Assembly: GCA_963766005.1 (NCBI GenBank)
Contig: CAVXYG010000012.1
Location: forward strand, 186,001-250,000
Reading direction: 5' to 3'
DNA from: CAVXYG01 sp963766005
GTDB taxonomy: Bacteria; Actinomycetota; Actinomycetes; S36-B12; GCA-2699445
DNA length: 64,000 nt
Shown here piece after piece: positions 23,678-32,756 of the stretch (its first letter is position 1; each line of letters begins with the position of its first letter). The notes beneath the pieces are model-generated. The model was given only the letters and a program-made list of their open reading frames with translations. It ran no database searches and was not told the origin of the DNA. A program made the translations under genes and the position numbers.

Positions 23678-24092
23678 GGGCGCAGCGCAATCCCTTCGCC
23701 TGCCGCAGCCGCCTGCCGCAGCCGCAGCGGGCCGGGGCCGGTGATCGCCTCCGACGCCGGCGCTCGCAGCGCAGGTTGGCGGCATCGCCCCTCTCGAGGC
23801 CCGATGCCGCTCATGGCCGCAGCGGGCCGGGCCGACTGCACACGCGTCACCGTGCCGGCCCGGCGGACGACCACGCCTCCGGCTGGGGAGTCCGGTCGGC
23901 CCCACCTGCCTCGCACTGCCAGCCACGTGGTGTCGCAGTCTCGCTGCGTCCGGGCTACCCCTGGCCGCGTCTTCGCACGACGCAGATGAGGGCCTGACGA
24001 CGCCGGCTTGCGGAGCTGCACTCGACAGCATGGCGAGCCACGCCCTGGCAGCCCGCAGACTGCCGAGCAGGGCCCGGCCACCGTTCCGCCCG
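23678..24092. other. 415-bp intergenic stretch, nothing recognised
   Basis: Lies between the convergent panE-like and DUF192 genes. Open frames are shadows without start signals. Short CCGCAGCCGCCTG runs at its left end are simple-sequence DNA. Confidence 0.6.
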
Positions 24093-24581
24093 TCAGCGCG
24101 GCAGCACTACCGGCGTCTGAGGGGTGACCTGCTCCAGCGCTCCGGCGCCGACTTCCAGCACAGCGTCCACGGGCTCGGGGGAGAGGTGACTTGGACAGGC
24201 CTCGCGGGTCGGGCACGGCTGCAGCGTCTGCACCGCTACGAGGCGATCGCCGCGGATCCAGGCCAGATCGATCGGCAACAGCATGTCGACCATCCAGAAG
24301 CTGCGCGTGCGCGCCTCGTCGTAGGTGAACAGCATGCCGGTGCCTTCAGGCAGGTCCGACCGACCCGACAACCCCTGCTCTCGCTCTTGCGGCGTGTCGG
24401 CGATCTCGACTTCGAAGCGCAACTGCGAGCCGACCTCGACCGTCTCGGATCGAGTTCCAGCGCCAGTGTCCGCGCTGGGGCCGGCACAGGAGACCAGACC
24501 GAGGACGGCGACGGCGGCCAGTGCTGGGGCCGCGGTTCGGGGCAGGGGCGGACGCGTGCTGCGGCGCTGGGCCGCGCTCAT
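24093..24581 (-). CDS. DUF192 lipoprotein
   Basis: A 162-residue protein with a lipoprotein signal (APALAAVAVLGLVSCAGP; lipobox LVSC, lipidated Cys near residue 32) and a full DUF192 domain: QEREQGLSGRSDLPEGTGMLF, the segment around RSFWMVDMLLPIDLAWI, and LVAVQTLQPCPT. DUF192 proteins are widespread extracytoplasmic proteins without a proven function. The ATG overlaps the ispF stop (ATGA), making it the last gene of carD-ispD-ispF-DUF192. Mycobacteria lack this gene at the corresponding place. Confidence 0.83.
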   Translation of the reverse strand: MSAAQRRSTRPPLPRTAAPALAAVAVLGLVSCAGPSADTGAGTRSETVEVGSQLRFEVEIADTPQEREQGLSGRSDLPEGTGMLFTYDEARTRSFWMVDMLLPIDLAWIRGDRLVAVQTLQPCPTREACPSHLSPEPVDAVLEVGAGALEQVTPQTPVVLPR

Positions 24582-25054
24582 GGCTGCGGCAGCCGGACCA
24601 AGGCCGTGGCCATGGCGGCGATGCCCTCGCCGCGGCCGGTGAGTCCCAGCCCATCGGTCGTGGTGGCGCTCAGCGTCACGGGGGCGCCGACGGCCTCGGT
24701 CATGGCCCGCTCGGCCTCCGCGCGGCGCGATCCGATGCGCGGCCGGTTTCCGATGATCTGCACGGCTACGTTGCCGGGTTCGATGCCCGCCGCGCGCAGT
24801 CGGGCCGCGGCTTCGCCCAACAGCACGACTCCGGCGGCACCGGCCCACTGCGGTTGCGCGGTGCCGAAGTTGCTGCCGAGGTCGCCGAGACCGGCGGCGC
24901 TGAACAGCGCGTCTGCTGCAGCGTGGCAGGCCACGTCGGCGTCGCTGTGGCCGAGGAGCCCCGGTTCGCCCGGCCACGCCAAGCCAGCCAGGCGCAGGTC
25001 CCGCTCGCCGCCGAACCGATGGACGTCGATGCCGATCCCCACGCGCACGGTCAT
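24578..25054 (-). CDS. ispF: 2-C-methyl-D-erythritol 2,4-cyclodiphosphate synthase
   Basis: The 158-residue protein carries the IspF signature: GIGIDVHRF at the N-terminus (metal-binding Asp and His), LLGHSDADVACHAAADAL, and the C-terminal LSATTTDGLGLTGRGEGIAAMAT. It forms the cyclodiphosphate of the MEP isoprenoid pathway. It overlaps both ispD (ATGA) upstream and the DUF192 gene downstream, so the four genes from carD form one transcription unit. Confidence 0.96.
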   Translation of the reverse strand: MTVRVGIGIDVHRFGGERDLRLAGLAWPGEPGLLGHSDADVACHAAADALFSAAGLGDLGSNFGTAQPQWAGAAGVVLLGEAAARLRAAGIEPGNVAVQIIGNRPRIGSRRAEAERAMTEAVGAPVTLSATTTDGLGLTGRGEGIAAMATALVRLPQP

Positions 25055-25752
25055 CGCGGGTCCTCGGCTTCCAGGTACGCAGCGGCCCGCTGCAGGTCTG
25101 CCGGTGTGGTGATCTTCATGGCGGCATGGTCGCCGGGGACCACGAGGACCGGGGATCCGGTGCGCTCGACGAGCGCGGCATCGTCGGTGGCGGCCTCCCC
25201 GCTGCCACTGCGGGCGTGGGCCGACAGCAGCACCTCGCGTTGGAAGCCCTGCGGAGTCTGGATTGCGCGCAGTTCCGCGCGCGGGGGCGTGTCCACGACG
25301 ATTTCGCGGGCATCCACGCGCTTGATCGTGTCCGGGACCGGCAGTCCGGGGACGACGGCCGGCGCCCCGCCGGCGACCGCATCGATCACCCGGCCGATGA
25401 GGGAGTGCGGGACGAGCGGCCGCGCAGCGTCGTGGACCAGCACGATGCGGTTGGCTGGCGACGAGGCGGCCAAAGCGGCCGCAACGCTGGCCTGCCGAGT
25501 GGGCCCACCGGCGACCACGGAGAGGTCGGCATCGGTGCCCGGCAACGAGGTGCGCAGGCGCGCCACCACCTCGGCTGGCGCGGCGACGATGATCTCCACC
25601 ACGGCCTCGTGGGCGTCCAGGGCGAGCACGGCCCGCTCGAGAATGCTCCTGCCGTGGAGCAGGCGCAGGGCCTTGGGAGTGCCGCCGCCGAGTCGCTGGC
25701 CGGAGCCGGCGGCCGGGATGATCGCGGTCACCCGTCGTGACGAATCGTTCAT
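25051..25752 (-). CDS. ispD: 2-C-methyl-D-erythritol 4-phosphate cytidylyltransferase
   Basis: A 233-residue nucleotidyltransferase: AIIPAAGSGQRLGGGTPKAL is the CTP-binding loop with the catalytic Arg and Lys, GGPTRQASVAAAL and VLVHDAARPLVP follow, and AIQTPQGFQREVL lies near the C-terminal third. It makes CDP-methylerythritol in the MEP pathway. It starts 34 bases after carD without a strong ribosome binding site and overlaps ispF by ATGA. The carD-ispD-ispF order equals that in Mycobacterium. Confidence 0.95.
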   Translation of the reverse strand: MNDSSRRVTAIIPAAGSGQRLGGGTPKALRLLHGRSILERAVLALDAHEAVVEIIVAAPAEVVARLRTSLPGTDADLSVVAGGPTRQASVAAALAASSPANRIVLVHDAARPLVPHSLIGRVIDAVAGGAPAVVPGLPVPDTIKRVDAREIVVDTPPRAELRAIQTPQGFQREVLLSAHARSGSGEAATDDAALVERTGSPVLVVPGDHAAMKITTPADLQRAAAYLEAEDPR

Positions 25753-25786
25753 GGCGTCCGGCGGTGGTCGTTGCCTCGGGCGGCGG

Positions 25787-26269
25787 TCAGGAGGCGAGGA
25801 CCTCGTCGAGCAGGGCCTCAGCCTTGTCCTCGTTGGTCTGCTCCGCTAGGGCCAGTTCGCTGATCAGGATGTGCCGAGCGTTGGCGAGCATCCGCTTCTC
25901 CCCGGCCGACAGGCCGCGCTCGGAGTCCCGCCGGGAGAGGTCCCGCACAACCTCGGCGACGCGGATCACTTCGCCGGAAGCCAGTTTCTCGGAGTTCGCC
26001 TTGTATCGCCGCGACCAGTTGGTGGGTTCCTCGGTGTACGGCTGCCGCAGTACGTCGAAGACGTGCTCCAGCCCGTCCTTGCCGACCACGTCGCGAACCC
26101 CGACCAGGTCGACGTTCTGCGATGGCACCCGGACTACGAGGTCTCCCTGCGCCACCCGCAGGACCAAGTACTCCATGGCCTTCCCCTTGATGGTGCGCGT
26201 CTCGATCGCATCGATCTGAGCCGCACCGTGGTGCGGGTAGACGACAGTGTCGCCAACCTTGAAAGCCAT
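25787..26269 (-). CDS. carD: CarD family RNA polymerase-binding transcription factor
   Basis: This 160-residue protein has the N-terminal RNA polymerase interaction domain (FKVGDTVVYPHHGAAQI, EYLVLRVAQGDLVVRVPSQN) and the C-terminal helical DNA-binding domain (WSRRYKANSEKLASGEVIRVAEVVRDL, LSAGEKRMLANARHILISELALA). It stabilises open promoter complexes, including at rRNA promoters. A long purine-rich AGGAGGGAAAGGGG tract precedes the ATG, and TAGCCT on the reverse strand (26298-26293) is the likely -10. Confidence 0.95.
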   Translation of the reverse strand: MAFKVGDTVVYPHHGAAQIDAIETRTIKGKAMEYLVLRVAQGDLVVRVPSQNVDLVGVRDVVGKDGLEHVFDVLRQPYTEEPTNWSRRYKANSEKLASGEVIRVAEVVRDLSRRDSERGLSAGEKRMLANARHILISELALAEQTNEDKAEALLDEVLAS

Positions 26270-26527
26270 CGCAGATCCCCTTTCCCTCCTTCAGGCTAGC
26301 ACGGGGGCGTGATCTTACTCACGTCGCCGAAAGCCGTCCGGACGTTGCCGGATTCCGTCCCCACCGATCATCGGGCAGGCCGGTCCGGCGCCATGCAGCG
26401 GGATCAGCGCCGGCGCGCAGGGGGCGTGTGAGAACATCGCAGGCGTGGGTCGCGGCTGGTTTCCAGACCGCCCAGGTGCCAACGCTACGCTAGGGCGACC
26501 CGATCGCTCGGCCGACGAGGAGCCCCG

Positions 26528-27109
26528 GTGAAGAGGATCTACTTGCTGCCCCTGCCAGTGCTGATGGCCGCCGCGCTGGCCGGTTGCCACTCCGGGCAGG
26601 ACGCCAACACAACGATGCAGGACGAGACCGGCAACGGGATCAAGATGGAAGCCGGGGCGATGCAGGTCGCCTCGGTGACGATCGTCGCCGGCGATGAAGG
26701 CAGCGGCGTCGGAGCGGTCTCGGCGGTGCTGGTCAACAACGGCATGGAGCCCGAGGAGTTGGTGTCGATCACCGTCGCCGGGGACGAGGCCGAGCTGACC
26801 CCCGGCGAGGTTGTGGTCGAGGCCGGCAGCTCGGTGCCGATCGCGTCCAACGCCGAGGTCCAGGCCGAGGTCCCGCTCGACGCTCTGGCCGGGGAGTTCG
26901 TGGAGGTCGCGTTCCTCTTCGGGTCCGCTGGCGTGGCGTCTGACGACGTGCTCGTGGTTCCCGCGATCGGCTACTACGAGCCCTACGCCCCGGCCGGCGC
27001 CACCGATGAGGACGAAGCGGGTGACGACGAGCCCGCCGATGCCGAGCCCGCCGACGAAGCGCCCGCCGATGCCAGGCCCGCCGACGAAGCGCCTGCCGAC
27101 GAGCAGTAG
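26528..27109 (+). CDS. LpqE-like lipoprotein with acidic repeat tail
   Basis: A 193-residue lipoprotein: signal LLPLPVLMAAALAGCHSG with the lipidated Cys20, a beta-rich domain of about 120 residues (IKMEAGAMQVASVTIVAG, EELVSITVAGDEAEL, EAGSSVPIASNAEVQ), then a tail of Asp/Glu-Pro-Ala repeats (EPADEAPADARPADEAPADEQ) from about residue 160. Its position divergent from carD is that of lpqE in Mycobacterium (Rv3584 beside carD), so homology is likely. The domain resembles copper-chaperone-like PCuAC proteins only loosely, and the Met/His ligands are not clear. GAGGAG precedes GTG 26528; TACGCT (26486-26491) is a probable -10. Confidence 0.7.
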   Translation: MKRIYLLPLPVLMAAALAGCHSGQDANTTMQDETGNGIKMEAGAMQVASVTIVAGDEGSGVGAVSAVLVNNGMEPEELVSITVAGDEAELTPGEVVVEAGSSVPIASNAEVQAEVPLDALAGEFVEVAFLFGSAGVASDDVLVVPAIGYYEPYAPAGATDEDEAGDDEPADAEPADEAPADARPADEAPADEQ

Positions 27110-27267
27110 GTCCGTCGGGGCCGCTGATCCCGGTCCTGTCGCGCTGGCGTCCGCAGGTCGGGGTCCCGGCGCCCCGCTCGGCTGCGGGTATCGATCGGCA
27201 TCTGTCCGCCCCTGCGCTGCCGGCACGCACGAGTGCCCACGAAGCGGCGGCACCGCGGCCAGGGGTT

Positions 27268-27951
27268 TCAGTATTCGAACTTGTATCCCAATCCGCGCAC
27301 CGTGACGAGGTGCCGGGGAGAGGACGGATTGGGCTCGATCTTGGAGCGCAGCCGCTTGACATGGACGTCCAGCGTTTTGGTGTCGCCCACGTAGTCCGAC
27401 CCCCAGACGCGGTCGATGAGCAGCTCCCGGGTCAGGACCCGGCCGACGTTGCGCAGCAGGTACTCCAACAGGGCGAACTCCTTCAGCGGCAACGACATCG
27501 CCGTACCGTTGATCTGCACCAGGTGGCGCTCCACATCCATCCGCACCGGCCCGGACTCCAGCACCGTCGTCGAGCCCGCCTCGTCGCTCTCGGTGCGACG
27601 GCGCAGCACCGCCCGCATGCGTGCCACGAGTTCGCGTGCGGAGAAGGGCTTGGTCACATAGTCGTCGGCGCCGATCTCCAGCCCGACGACCTTGTCGATC
27701 TCGGAATCCTTCGCGGTCAACATGATGATGGGCACCGAGGACGACTGCCGGATGGTCCGGCACACTTCTGTGCCCGACAGGCCCGGCAGCATCAGGTCGA
27801 GCAGGATGAGGTCCGGGCTGCCGCGCTGGAACGCTGCCAGCGCGCCGGGGCCGTTGTCGACGGTCTCGACGTCGAAGCCCTCCTTGCCCAGCATGAAGGC
27901 CAGCGTCTCCCGGAAGGACTCCTCGTCCTCGACAACGAGCACACGCGTCAT
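27268..27951 (-). CDS. regX3: response regulator RegX3 (OmpR/PhoB family)
   Basis: A 227-residue protein with a receiver domain (VLVVEDEESFRETL acidic pocket, phospho-acceptor Asp52 in LILLDLMLPGLSG, Lys in YVTKPFSARELVARM) and a C-terminal winged helix (LPLKEFALLEYLLRNVGRVLTRELLI, KTLDVHVKRLRSKIE, VRGLGYKFEY). With SenX3 it controls the phosphate starvation response. The ATG overlaps the senX3 stop (ATGA), and GAGGAGGAT precedes it. A candidate target is the PHO-box promoter at 55.3 kb. Confidence 0.94.
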   Translation of the reverse strand: MTRVLVVEDEESFRETLAFMLGKEGFDVETVDNGPGALAAFQRGSPDLILLDLMLPGLSGTEVCRTIRQSSSVPIIMLTAKDSEIDKVVGLEIGADDYVTKPFSARELVARMRAVLRRRTESDEAGSTTVLESGPVRMDVERHLVQINGTAMSLPLKEFALLEYLLRNVGRVLTRELLIDRVWGSDYVGDTKTLDVHVKRLRSKIEPNPSSPRHLVTVRGLGYKFEY

Positions 27952-29171
27952 CCTGCGATCCTCCTCGATTGGCGGGGGTATGCGCCGCTGTGCGCCGGCC
28001 GGCCGGCCGGTTCGATGTCGGCGGCAGGCAGTTGGATGGTGAAGGTGGATCCCTCGTCGCGCACCGACCAGACCGTGACGTCGCCGCCGTGGTTGCGGCA
28101 CACGTTGCGCACGATCGCCAGGCCGAGGCCGGTGCCGCCGGTGAGTCGGGATCGGGCCGCGTCGACGCGGTAGAAACGCTCGAAGATCCGGCTCTGCTCG
28201 GCCTCGTCGATGCCGATGCCCTGGTCCTTCACCGCGATCTCCACCACGCCGTCGCGCTGCCGCACGGCGATGGCCACCTGCGTGTGCTCCGGGGAGTAGG
28301 CGATGGCGTTGATGAGCAGGTTGCGGATCGCGGCCACCAACTGGTCGGTCATCCCCATGACGGTCAGCCCGGTGGCGCCGCCGACCACGATGGTGATCTG
28401 GCGGGCCTCCGCCGCGGCGCGCACGAACTCGGCGGCCTCGTGGACCACGCCGTCGACGGCCACGAGCTCCGCCTCGGCGAGCGGGTCCTCGCCCTGCAGC
28501 CGGGACAGGTCGATGACATCGTTGATGAGGTTGGACAGGCGTTCGGCTTCGGCATGCATCCGCTGTGCGAACTGCTGCACCGCGGCTTCGTCGTCGCTGG
28601 CGCTCATCAGCGCCTCGGCGAGCAGGGAGATGGCGCCGACCGGCGTCTTCAACTCGTGGCTGACGTTGGCGATGAAGTCGCGGCGGGTCGTGGCGACCCG
28701 GTTCTCCTCGGTGAGGTCCTCCAGGAGCAGCAGCACGCCGCCGTCGGAGAACGGAATCGCGCGCACGCGCAACTCGAGGTATCCCTTGCGCAGGGGTGGT
28801 CGGCGCAGGGACAGCTCGCCGACGACGACCTCGCCGCGCACAGCAGACTCGTGGGCCAGGGCCCCGATCTCGCCGAAGGCCAGCGATCCGCGCCGGAGCA
28901 GGCCCAGCTGCGCGGCCTCGCCGGAGGCGAACTCGACCGTGCCGCCCGGGCCGAGGTGCACCACGAGGCCGGGCAGGGCGCGGATGATCTGCAGCACCTG
29001 CGACCCGTCGTCGGCGCGCTCGTCGGCGGGGGCGTCCGGCGGCATCGAAGAGGGAGGGACCGGTACCGGCACGCCCGGGCGGTGCGCAACAGATCGCGCG
29101 CGCAGCAGCAGGAGCGCTCCGAGGGCCGCCCCGACGATCACGATGACTGCCAGCACCGTCGTGGGGTCCAC
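27948..29171 (-). CDS. senX3: sensor histidine kinase SenX3
   Basis: A 407-residue kinase: one N-terminal membrane helix (residues 5-24), a proline-rich linker, a PAS-like domain (about 55-155), the HisKA box FIANVSHELKTPVGAIS with phospho-acceptor His172, and the ATPase domain with N box NLLINAIAYSP, G1 DQGIGI and G2 GTGLGLAIV. It lacks a large periplasmic sensor, as known for SenX3, which senses phosphate status with PhoU and the Pst system. The start is GTG 29171: TATGCT on the reverse strand lies six bases before it, while the longer upstream frame is low-complexity. Confidence 0.92.
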   Translation of the reverse strand: MDPTTVLAVIVIVGAALGALLLLRARSVAHRPGVPVPVPPSSMPPDAPADERADDGSQVLQIIRALPGLVVHLGPGGTVEFASGEAAQLGLLRRGSLAFGEIGALAHESAVRGEVVVGELSLRRPPLRKGYLELRVRAIPFSDGGVLLLLEDLTEENRVATTRRDFIANVSHELKTPVGAISLLAEALMSASDDEAAVQQFAQRMHAEAERLSNLINDVIDLSRLQGEDPLAEAELVAVDGVVHEAAEFVRAAAEARQITIVVGGATGLTVMGMTDQLVAAIRNLLINAIAYSPEHTQVAIAVRQRDGVVEIAVKDQGIGIDEAEQSRIFERFYRVDAARSRLTGGTGLGLAIVRNVCRNHGGDVTVWSVRDEGSTFTIQLPAADIEPAGRPAHSGAYPRQSRRIAG

Positions 29172-29344
29172 GACTCGAGCATAGGGCGTGGCCGCACGCC
29201 GCCGGACGCGCGCGGACGCGCCTCGGCCCGACCGGCGCCGGGGAGCATCACGGCGGCGCGGGCGGATCGGAAGCTCGGGCATCGACTGCGGCCCGCGGCT
29301 CGGATGCGGATAGGCTGAAGAGTCGCCAACCAGGTGAGGACGCG

Positions 29345-30022
29345 ATGCGCGAGGCCTACCAGTCCGAACTTGAGCTCATCAGCGAGGAGCTCGCGGCGAT
29401 GTGCACCAAGGTGGGCCGTGCCATGAGCATGGCCACGCGGTCGCTCATGGATGCCGATCTCGACCTTGCCGAGGCGGTGATCGCCGGCGACGAGATCGTC
29501 GACACCCTGGGCCATGAGATCGACGAACGGTGCTACAGCATCGCCGCCCAGCAGCAGCCGGTCGCGCGGGATCTGCGCATCGTGATGAGCGGGCTGCGGA
29601 TGGCCTCGTCGTTGGAGCGCATGGGAGATCTGGCCAAGCACGTGGCCAAGCAGACCCGGTTGCGCTACCCGCGCATGGTGCTGCCCCCGGAGGTCCAGCC
29701 GATCTTCGCCGAGATGGGGACGCTCGCCGAAGTCATCGTCACCAAGACCGCATCGGTCATCGTCACGCGCGACCTGCAACTGGCGCCCGATATCAAGCGC
29801 CACGACGAGGAGATGAATCGGCTGCACCGCGACTTGTTCACCATCGTGCTCGGGTCGTCGTGGGACCACGGGGTGGAAGCGGCGATCGACATCACCCTGC
29901 TGTCCAGGTTCTACGAGCGCTTCGCCGATCACGCCGTGACCATCGTGCGCCGCGTCGTGCACATCGTCAGCGGCGAGCCGTACGTCTCGATCTCGCTGGA
30001 GGCGGAGCTCGGTTCGTCCTGA
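29345..30022 (+). CDS. phoU: phosphate transport regulator PhoU
   Basis: A 225-residue, two-domain helical protein. Each half carries the PhoU metal-binding motif region: EAVIAGDEIVDTLGHEIDERC with VARDLRIVMSGLRMASSLERMGDLAKHV, and RHDEEMNRLHRDLF with LLSRFYERFADHAVTIVRRV. PhoU links the Pst transporter to SenX3 and keeps the kinase off when phosphate is plentiful. It is divergent from senX3. AGGTGAGGA precedes the ATG, and TAGGCT (29311-29316) is the likely -10. Confidence 0.94.
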   Translation: MREAYQSELELISEELAAMCTKVGRAMSMATRSLMDADLDLAEAVIAGDEIVDTLGHEIDERCYSIAAQQQPVARDLRIVMSGLRMASSLERMGDLAKHVAKQTRLRYPRMVLPPEVQPIFAEMGTLAEVIVTKTASVIVTRDLQLAPDIKRHDEEMNRLHRDLFTIVLGSSWDHGVEAAIDITLLSRFYERFADHAVTIVRRVVHIVSGEPYVSISLEAELGSS

Positions 30023-30132
30023 GATCATGGGGAATGGCGGGGCCCGGCCCGGGCGTTGCACTCTGGTGCGGCCGACCGCACGTCGTAGGGAACGGGCGAC
30101 AGCGCCCGCCGCAGAGATCCAGGGAGGTCTGC

Positions 30133-31422
30133 ATGGTCGACCTGCGTTCCGCCGGGGCCCCATTGCGGCGCGTGGCCATGCTCAGCCTGCATACCTCGCC
30201 GTTGGCGCCCGCCGGTACCGGCGACGCCGGCGGGATGAACGTCTACATCGATGCTGTCGCACGGGGGATCGCTCGGCGGGGAGTCGAGGTCGACGTGTTC
30301 ACCCGTGCCACGCCAGACACGGGCGCGGCGACCATCGAGGCAGCCCCTGGCTACGCGGTGCACCACCTCGCGGCCGGCGGCGGCAAGGTCGCCAAGGATG
30401 CCCTGCCCGCCCACGTGGGAGCCTTTGCGCGGGAACTCCTGCGCCGTGAGGAGCGCCACCCGAGCGGCAGATTCGATATCGTCCACAGCCACTACTGGCT
30501 CTCCGGGCAGGCCGGCTGGGCCGCGGCCAACAGCTGGGGCGTTCCGTGGGTGCATTCCATGCACACCCTGGCGCGGGTCAAGAACGCCGCGCGTGCGGCC
30601 CACGACCGCCCCGAACCCGCCGCCCGGATCGCCGGCGAGGACCGGATCGTGCGCGCCTCGGATCTGCTGGTGGCCAACACCGCCGCCGAGGCCGAGGATT
30701 TGCGCCGGCTCTATGCGGGCGACGGCGAACGGATCAGCGTGGTGCACCCGGGCGTCGACCTGGACTGCTTCGTGCCGGGCGACCGGGGCGCGGCCCGGCG
30801 TGCGCTGGGCGTGCCGGCCGAGGCCACGCTGCTGCTCTTCGTCGGCAGGCTCCAGCCGTTGAAGGCTCCCGATGTCCTCATCCGCGCCTTGGCGACGATG
30901 GTCCAGCACCGGCCCGGATTGCGGCGCGAGGTGCTGCTCGTGGTCTGCGGCGGGCCGTCCGGCTCGCTGCCGATGGGTGTCGACACCCTCGCCTCGCTGG
31001 CCGGCGATCTCGGAGTGGCGGACCTCGTGCGGTTCGAGCCGCCGGTCGCGCGCCATGTGCTCGCGCAGTGGTACCGGGCGGCGGACCTGACGGTCGTGCC
31101 CAGCCACAACGAGTCGTTCGGGCTGGTGGCAGTGGAGTCCCAAGCCGCCGGCACACCGGTCGCGGCCGCCGCCGTGGGCGGTCTGCGCACCGCCGTTGCC
31201 GATGGGCGCGGCGGCGTGCTGATCGACGGGCACGATCAGCACCGGTGGGCCCAGGTCCTTGGCGAGCTCGTCGCAGACCCCGCCCGGCGGGAGCGCCTCG
31301 GCATCGGCGGCCGCCGCCATGCGCTCCGGTTCTCCTGGGACGCCACGGTGGACGGGCTGCTCGCCGGCTACCAATCGGTGGCGGCGGGGCTCGCCGTCGC
31401 GGCCCACGCAGCCGCGGGCTGA
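30133..31422 (+). CDS. mshA: D-inositol-3-phosphate N-acetylglucosaminyltransferase MshA
   Basis: A 429-residue GT-B glycosyltransferase of family GT4. The N-terminal half has MLSLHTSPLAPAGTGDAGGMNVYIDAVARG, the MshA-typical inositol phosphate site, and HSHYWLSGQAGW. The C-terminal half has LLLFVGRLQPLKAPDVLI and the nucleotide-sugar motif SHNESFGLVAVESQAAGTPV. It performs the first step of mycothiol synthesis, which indicates that the organism uses mycothiol. GGGAGG precedes ATG 30133. It neighbours ybjN, gpmA, senX3 and regX3 as in Mycobacterium (Rv0486-Rv0491). Confidence 0.94.
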   Translation: MVDLRSAGAPLRRVAMLSLHTSPLAPAGTGDAGGMNVYIDAVARGIARRGVEVDVFTRATPDTGAATIEAAPGYAVHHLAAGGGKVAKDALPAHVGAFARELLRREERHPSGRFDIVHSHYWLSGQAGWAAANSWGVPWVHSMHTLARVKNAARAAHDRPEPAARIAGEDRIVRASDLLVANTAAEAEDLRRLYAGDGERISVVHPGVDLDCFVPGDRGAARRALGVPAEATLLLFVGRLQPLKAPDVLIRALATMVQHRPGLRREVLLVVCGGPSGSLPMGVDTLASLAGDLGVADLVRFEPPVARHVLAQWYRAADLTVVPSHNESFGLVAVESQAAGTPVAAAAVGGLRTAVADGRGGVLIDGHDQHRWAQVLGELVADPARRERLGIGGRRHALRFSWDATVDGLLAGYQSVAAGLAVAAHAAAG

Positions 31423-31477
31423 GGCAGCCAGGCCCGCATCTGCTGCCGCGGCCGGCCGCCCTTGGCACGATGGGACC

Positions 31478-32008
31478 ATGACCGACACGATGGCCGTGCT
31501 CACCTCAGCGCTGGACGACCTCGGCGTACCGTACGAATCCGCCCCGGCGTCGTCCGGATCCGGGCGGACCGTGGTCGCCGAGCTTCCCGGTGAGCACAAG
31601 TTGAAGATCCCGGTCGCGTTGACCGTGGACACCCACAGCGTCGTGGTGAACGCCTTCGTGGTCCGCGCCCCGCAGGAGCGCACCGAGCAGATCCACCGGT
31701 GGCTGCTGCGGCGCAACCGACGCCTCTTCGCCGTCGCCTACGCCGTGGACCACCTCGGCGATATCTACCTGGTGGCCCGCCTCCCGCTTGCGGCCATCAC
31801 CGCGGAGTCGGTGGACACGATCCTCGGGTCCGTTGCCGCGACTGCCGACGGCGACTTCGACACGCTGCTGGAGATGGGCTTCGAGTCCTCGATTCGGGCC
31901 GAGTGGCGGTGGCGGCTGGACCGAGGGGAATCGACTCGCAACCTGCAGGCCTTCCGTCACCTCGCGCCGGACTCGGCGGATGCGGCAGGATCGTCCCATG
32001 AGCGCTGA
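31478..32008 (+). CDS. YbjN domain-containing protein
   Basis: A 176-residue protein resembling the YbjN/type III chaperone-like fold found next to mshA in actinobacteria (Rv0487 in M. tuberculosis): VLTSALDDLGVPYE, VVNAFVVRAPQERTEQIHRWLLRRN, FAVDHLGDIYLVARLPL and VDTILGSVAATADGDFDTLLEMGF. The family is thought to act as adaptors or chaperones, but the role is unknown. CACGAT ends six bases before ATG 31478. Its 3' end overlaps gpmA by 11 bases, so the two are probably one transcript. Confidence 0.82.
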   Translation: MTDTMAVLTSALDDLGVPYESAPASSGSGRTVVAELPGEHKLKIPVALTVDTHSVVVNAFVVRAPQERTEQIHRWLLRRNRRLFAVAYAVDHLGDIYLVARLPLAAITAESVDTILGSVAATADGDFDTLLEMGFESSIRAEWRWRLDRGESTRNLQAFRHLAPDSADAAGSSHER

Positions 32009-32756
32009 GACCATGACCCTTGTCCTCCTCCGGCACGGCCAGAGCGAGTGGAATGCCTCGAACCTCTTCACCGGCTGGGTTGACGTCGACGTCACCGAGC
32101 TCGGTGCCGCCGAAGCGGTCCGAGGCGGCGAGTTGATGAAGCAGTCCGGCGTGCTGCCGGACGTCCTGCACACCTCCGTGCTGCGGCGGGCCATCCACAC
32201 CGCCGAGAAGGCGCTGAACGCCTGCGATCGACACTGGATCCCGGTGAAGCGGCACTGGCGGCTCAACGAGCGCCATTACGGCGCGCTGCAGGGCAAGAAC
32301 AAGAAGGAGACGCTGCAGCAGTACGGCGAGGAGCAGTTCATGCTGTGGCGCCGGTCCTACGACACCCCGCCGCCGCCCATCGATCCCGATGACCCGTGGT
32401 CGCAGGAGCACGATCCCCGCTACGCGGGCCTCGCACCGGAGATCCGGCCGCGCACTGAATGCCTCAAGGACGTCGTGACGCGCATGCTGCCCTACTGGTA
32501 CGACCAGATCGTCCCGGATCTGCGGGCCGGCCAGACCGTGCTCGTCACCGCGCACGGCAACTCGCTACGCGCTTTGGTGAAGCACCTCGACGGCATCAGC
32601 GACGAGGGGATCGCGGGGTTGAACATCCCGACCGGGATCCCGCTGGTGTACGAGCTCGACAGCGATCTGCGGCCCACGGTTCCCGGCGGGCGCTACCTCG
32701 ACCCGGAAGCAGCGAGGGAGGCCGCCGCCGCCGTGGCGGCCCAGGGCAAGGGCTGA
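31998..32756 (+). CDS. gpmA: 2,3-bisphosphoglycerate-dependent phosphoglycerate mutase
   Basis: A 252-residue enzyme with all dPGM landmarks: LVLLRHGQSEWNASNLFTGW with phospho-His13, LRRAIHTAEKAL, the segment around WRLNERHYGALQGKNKKE with the catalytic Glu, and VLVTAHGNSLRALVKHLDGI with the second His. It interconverts 3- and 2-phosphoglycerate in glycolysis. ATG 31998 lies inside the end of the ybjN-like gene. The C-terminal tail (AAREAAAAVAAQGKG) is Ala-rich. Confidence 0.95.
   Translation: MSAETMTLVLLRHGQSEWNASNLFTGWVDVDVTELGAAEAVRGGELMKQSGVLPDVLHTSVLRRAIHTAEKALNACDRHWIPVKRHWRLNERHYGALQGKNKKETLQQYGEEQFMLWRRSYDTPPPPIDPDDPWSQEHDPRYAGLAPEIRPRTECLKDVVTRMLPYWYDQIVPDLRAGQTVLVTAHGNSLRALVKHLDGISDEGIAGLNIPTGIPLVYELDSDLRPTVPGGRYLDPEAAREAAAAVAAQGKG

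Noticed and set aside
29172..29282. Upstream extension of the SenX3 reading frame
   Set aside because: The added residues are Arg-rich low-complexity, and a -10 hexamer fits the GTG at 29171 exactly.
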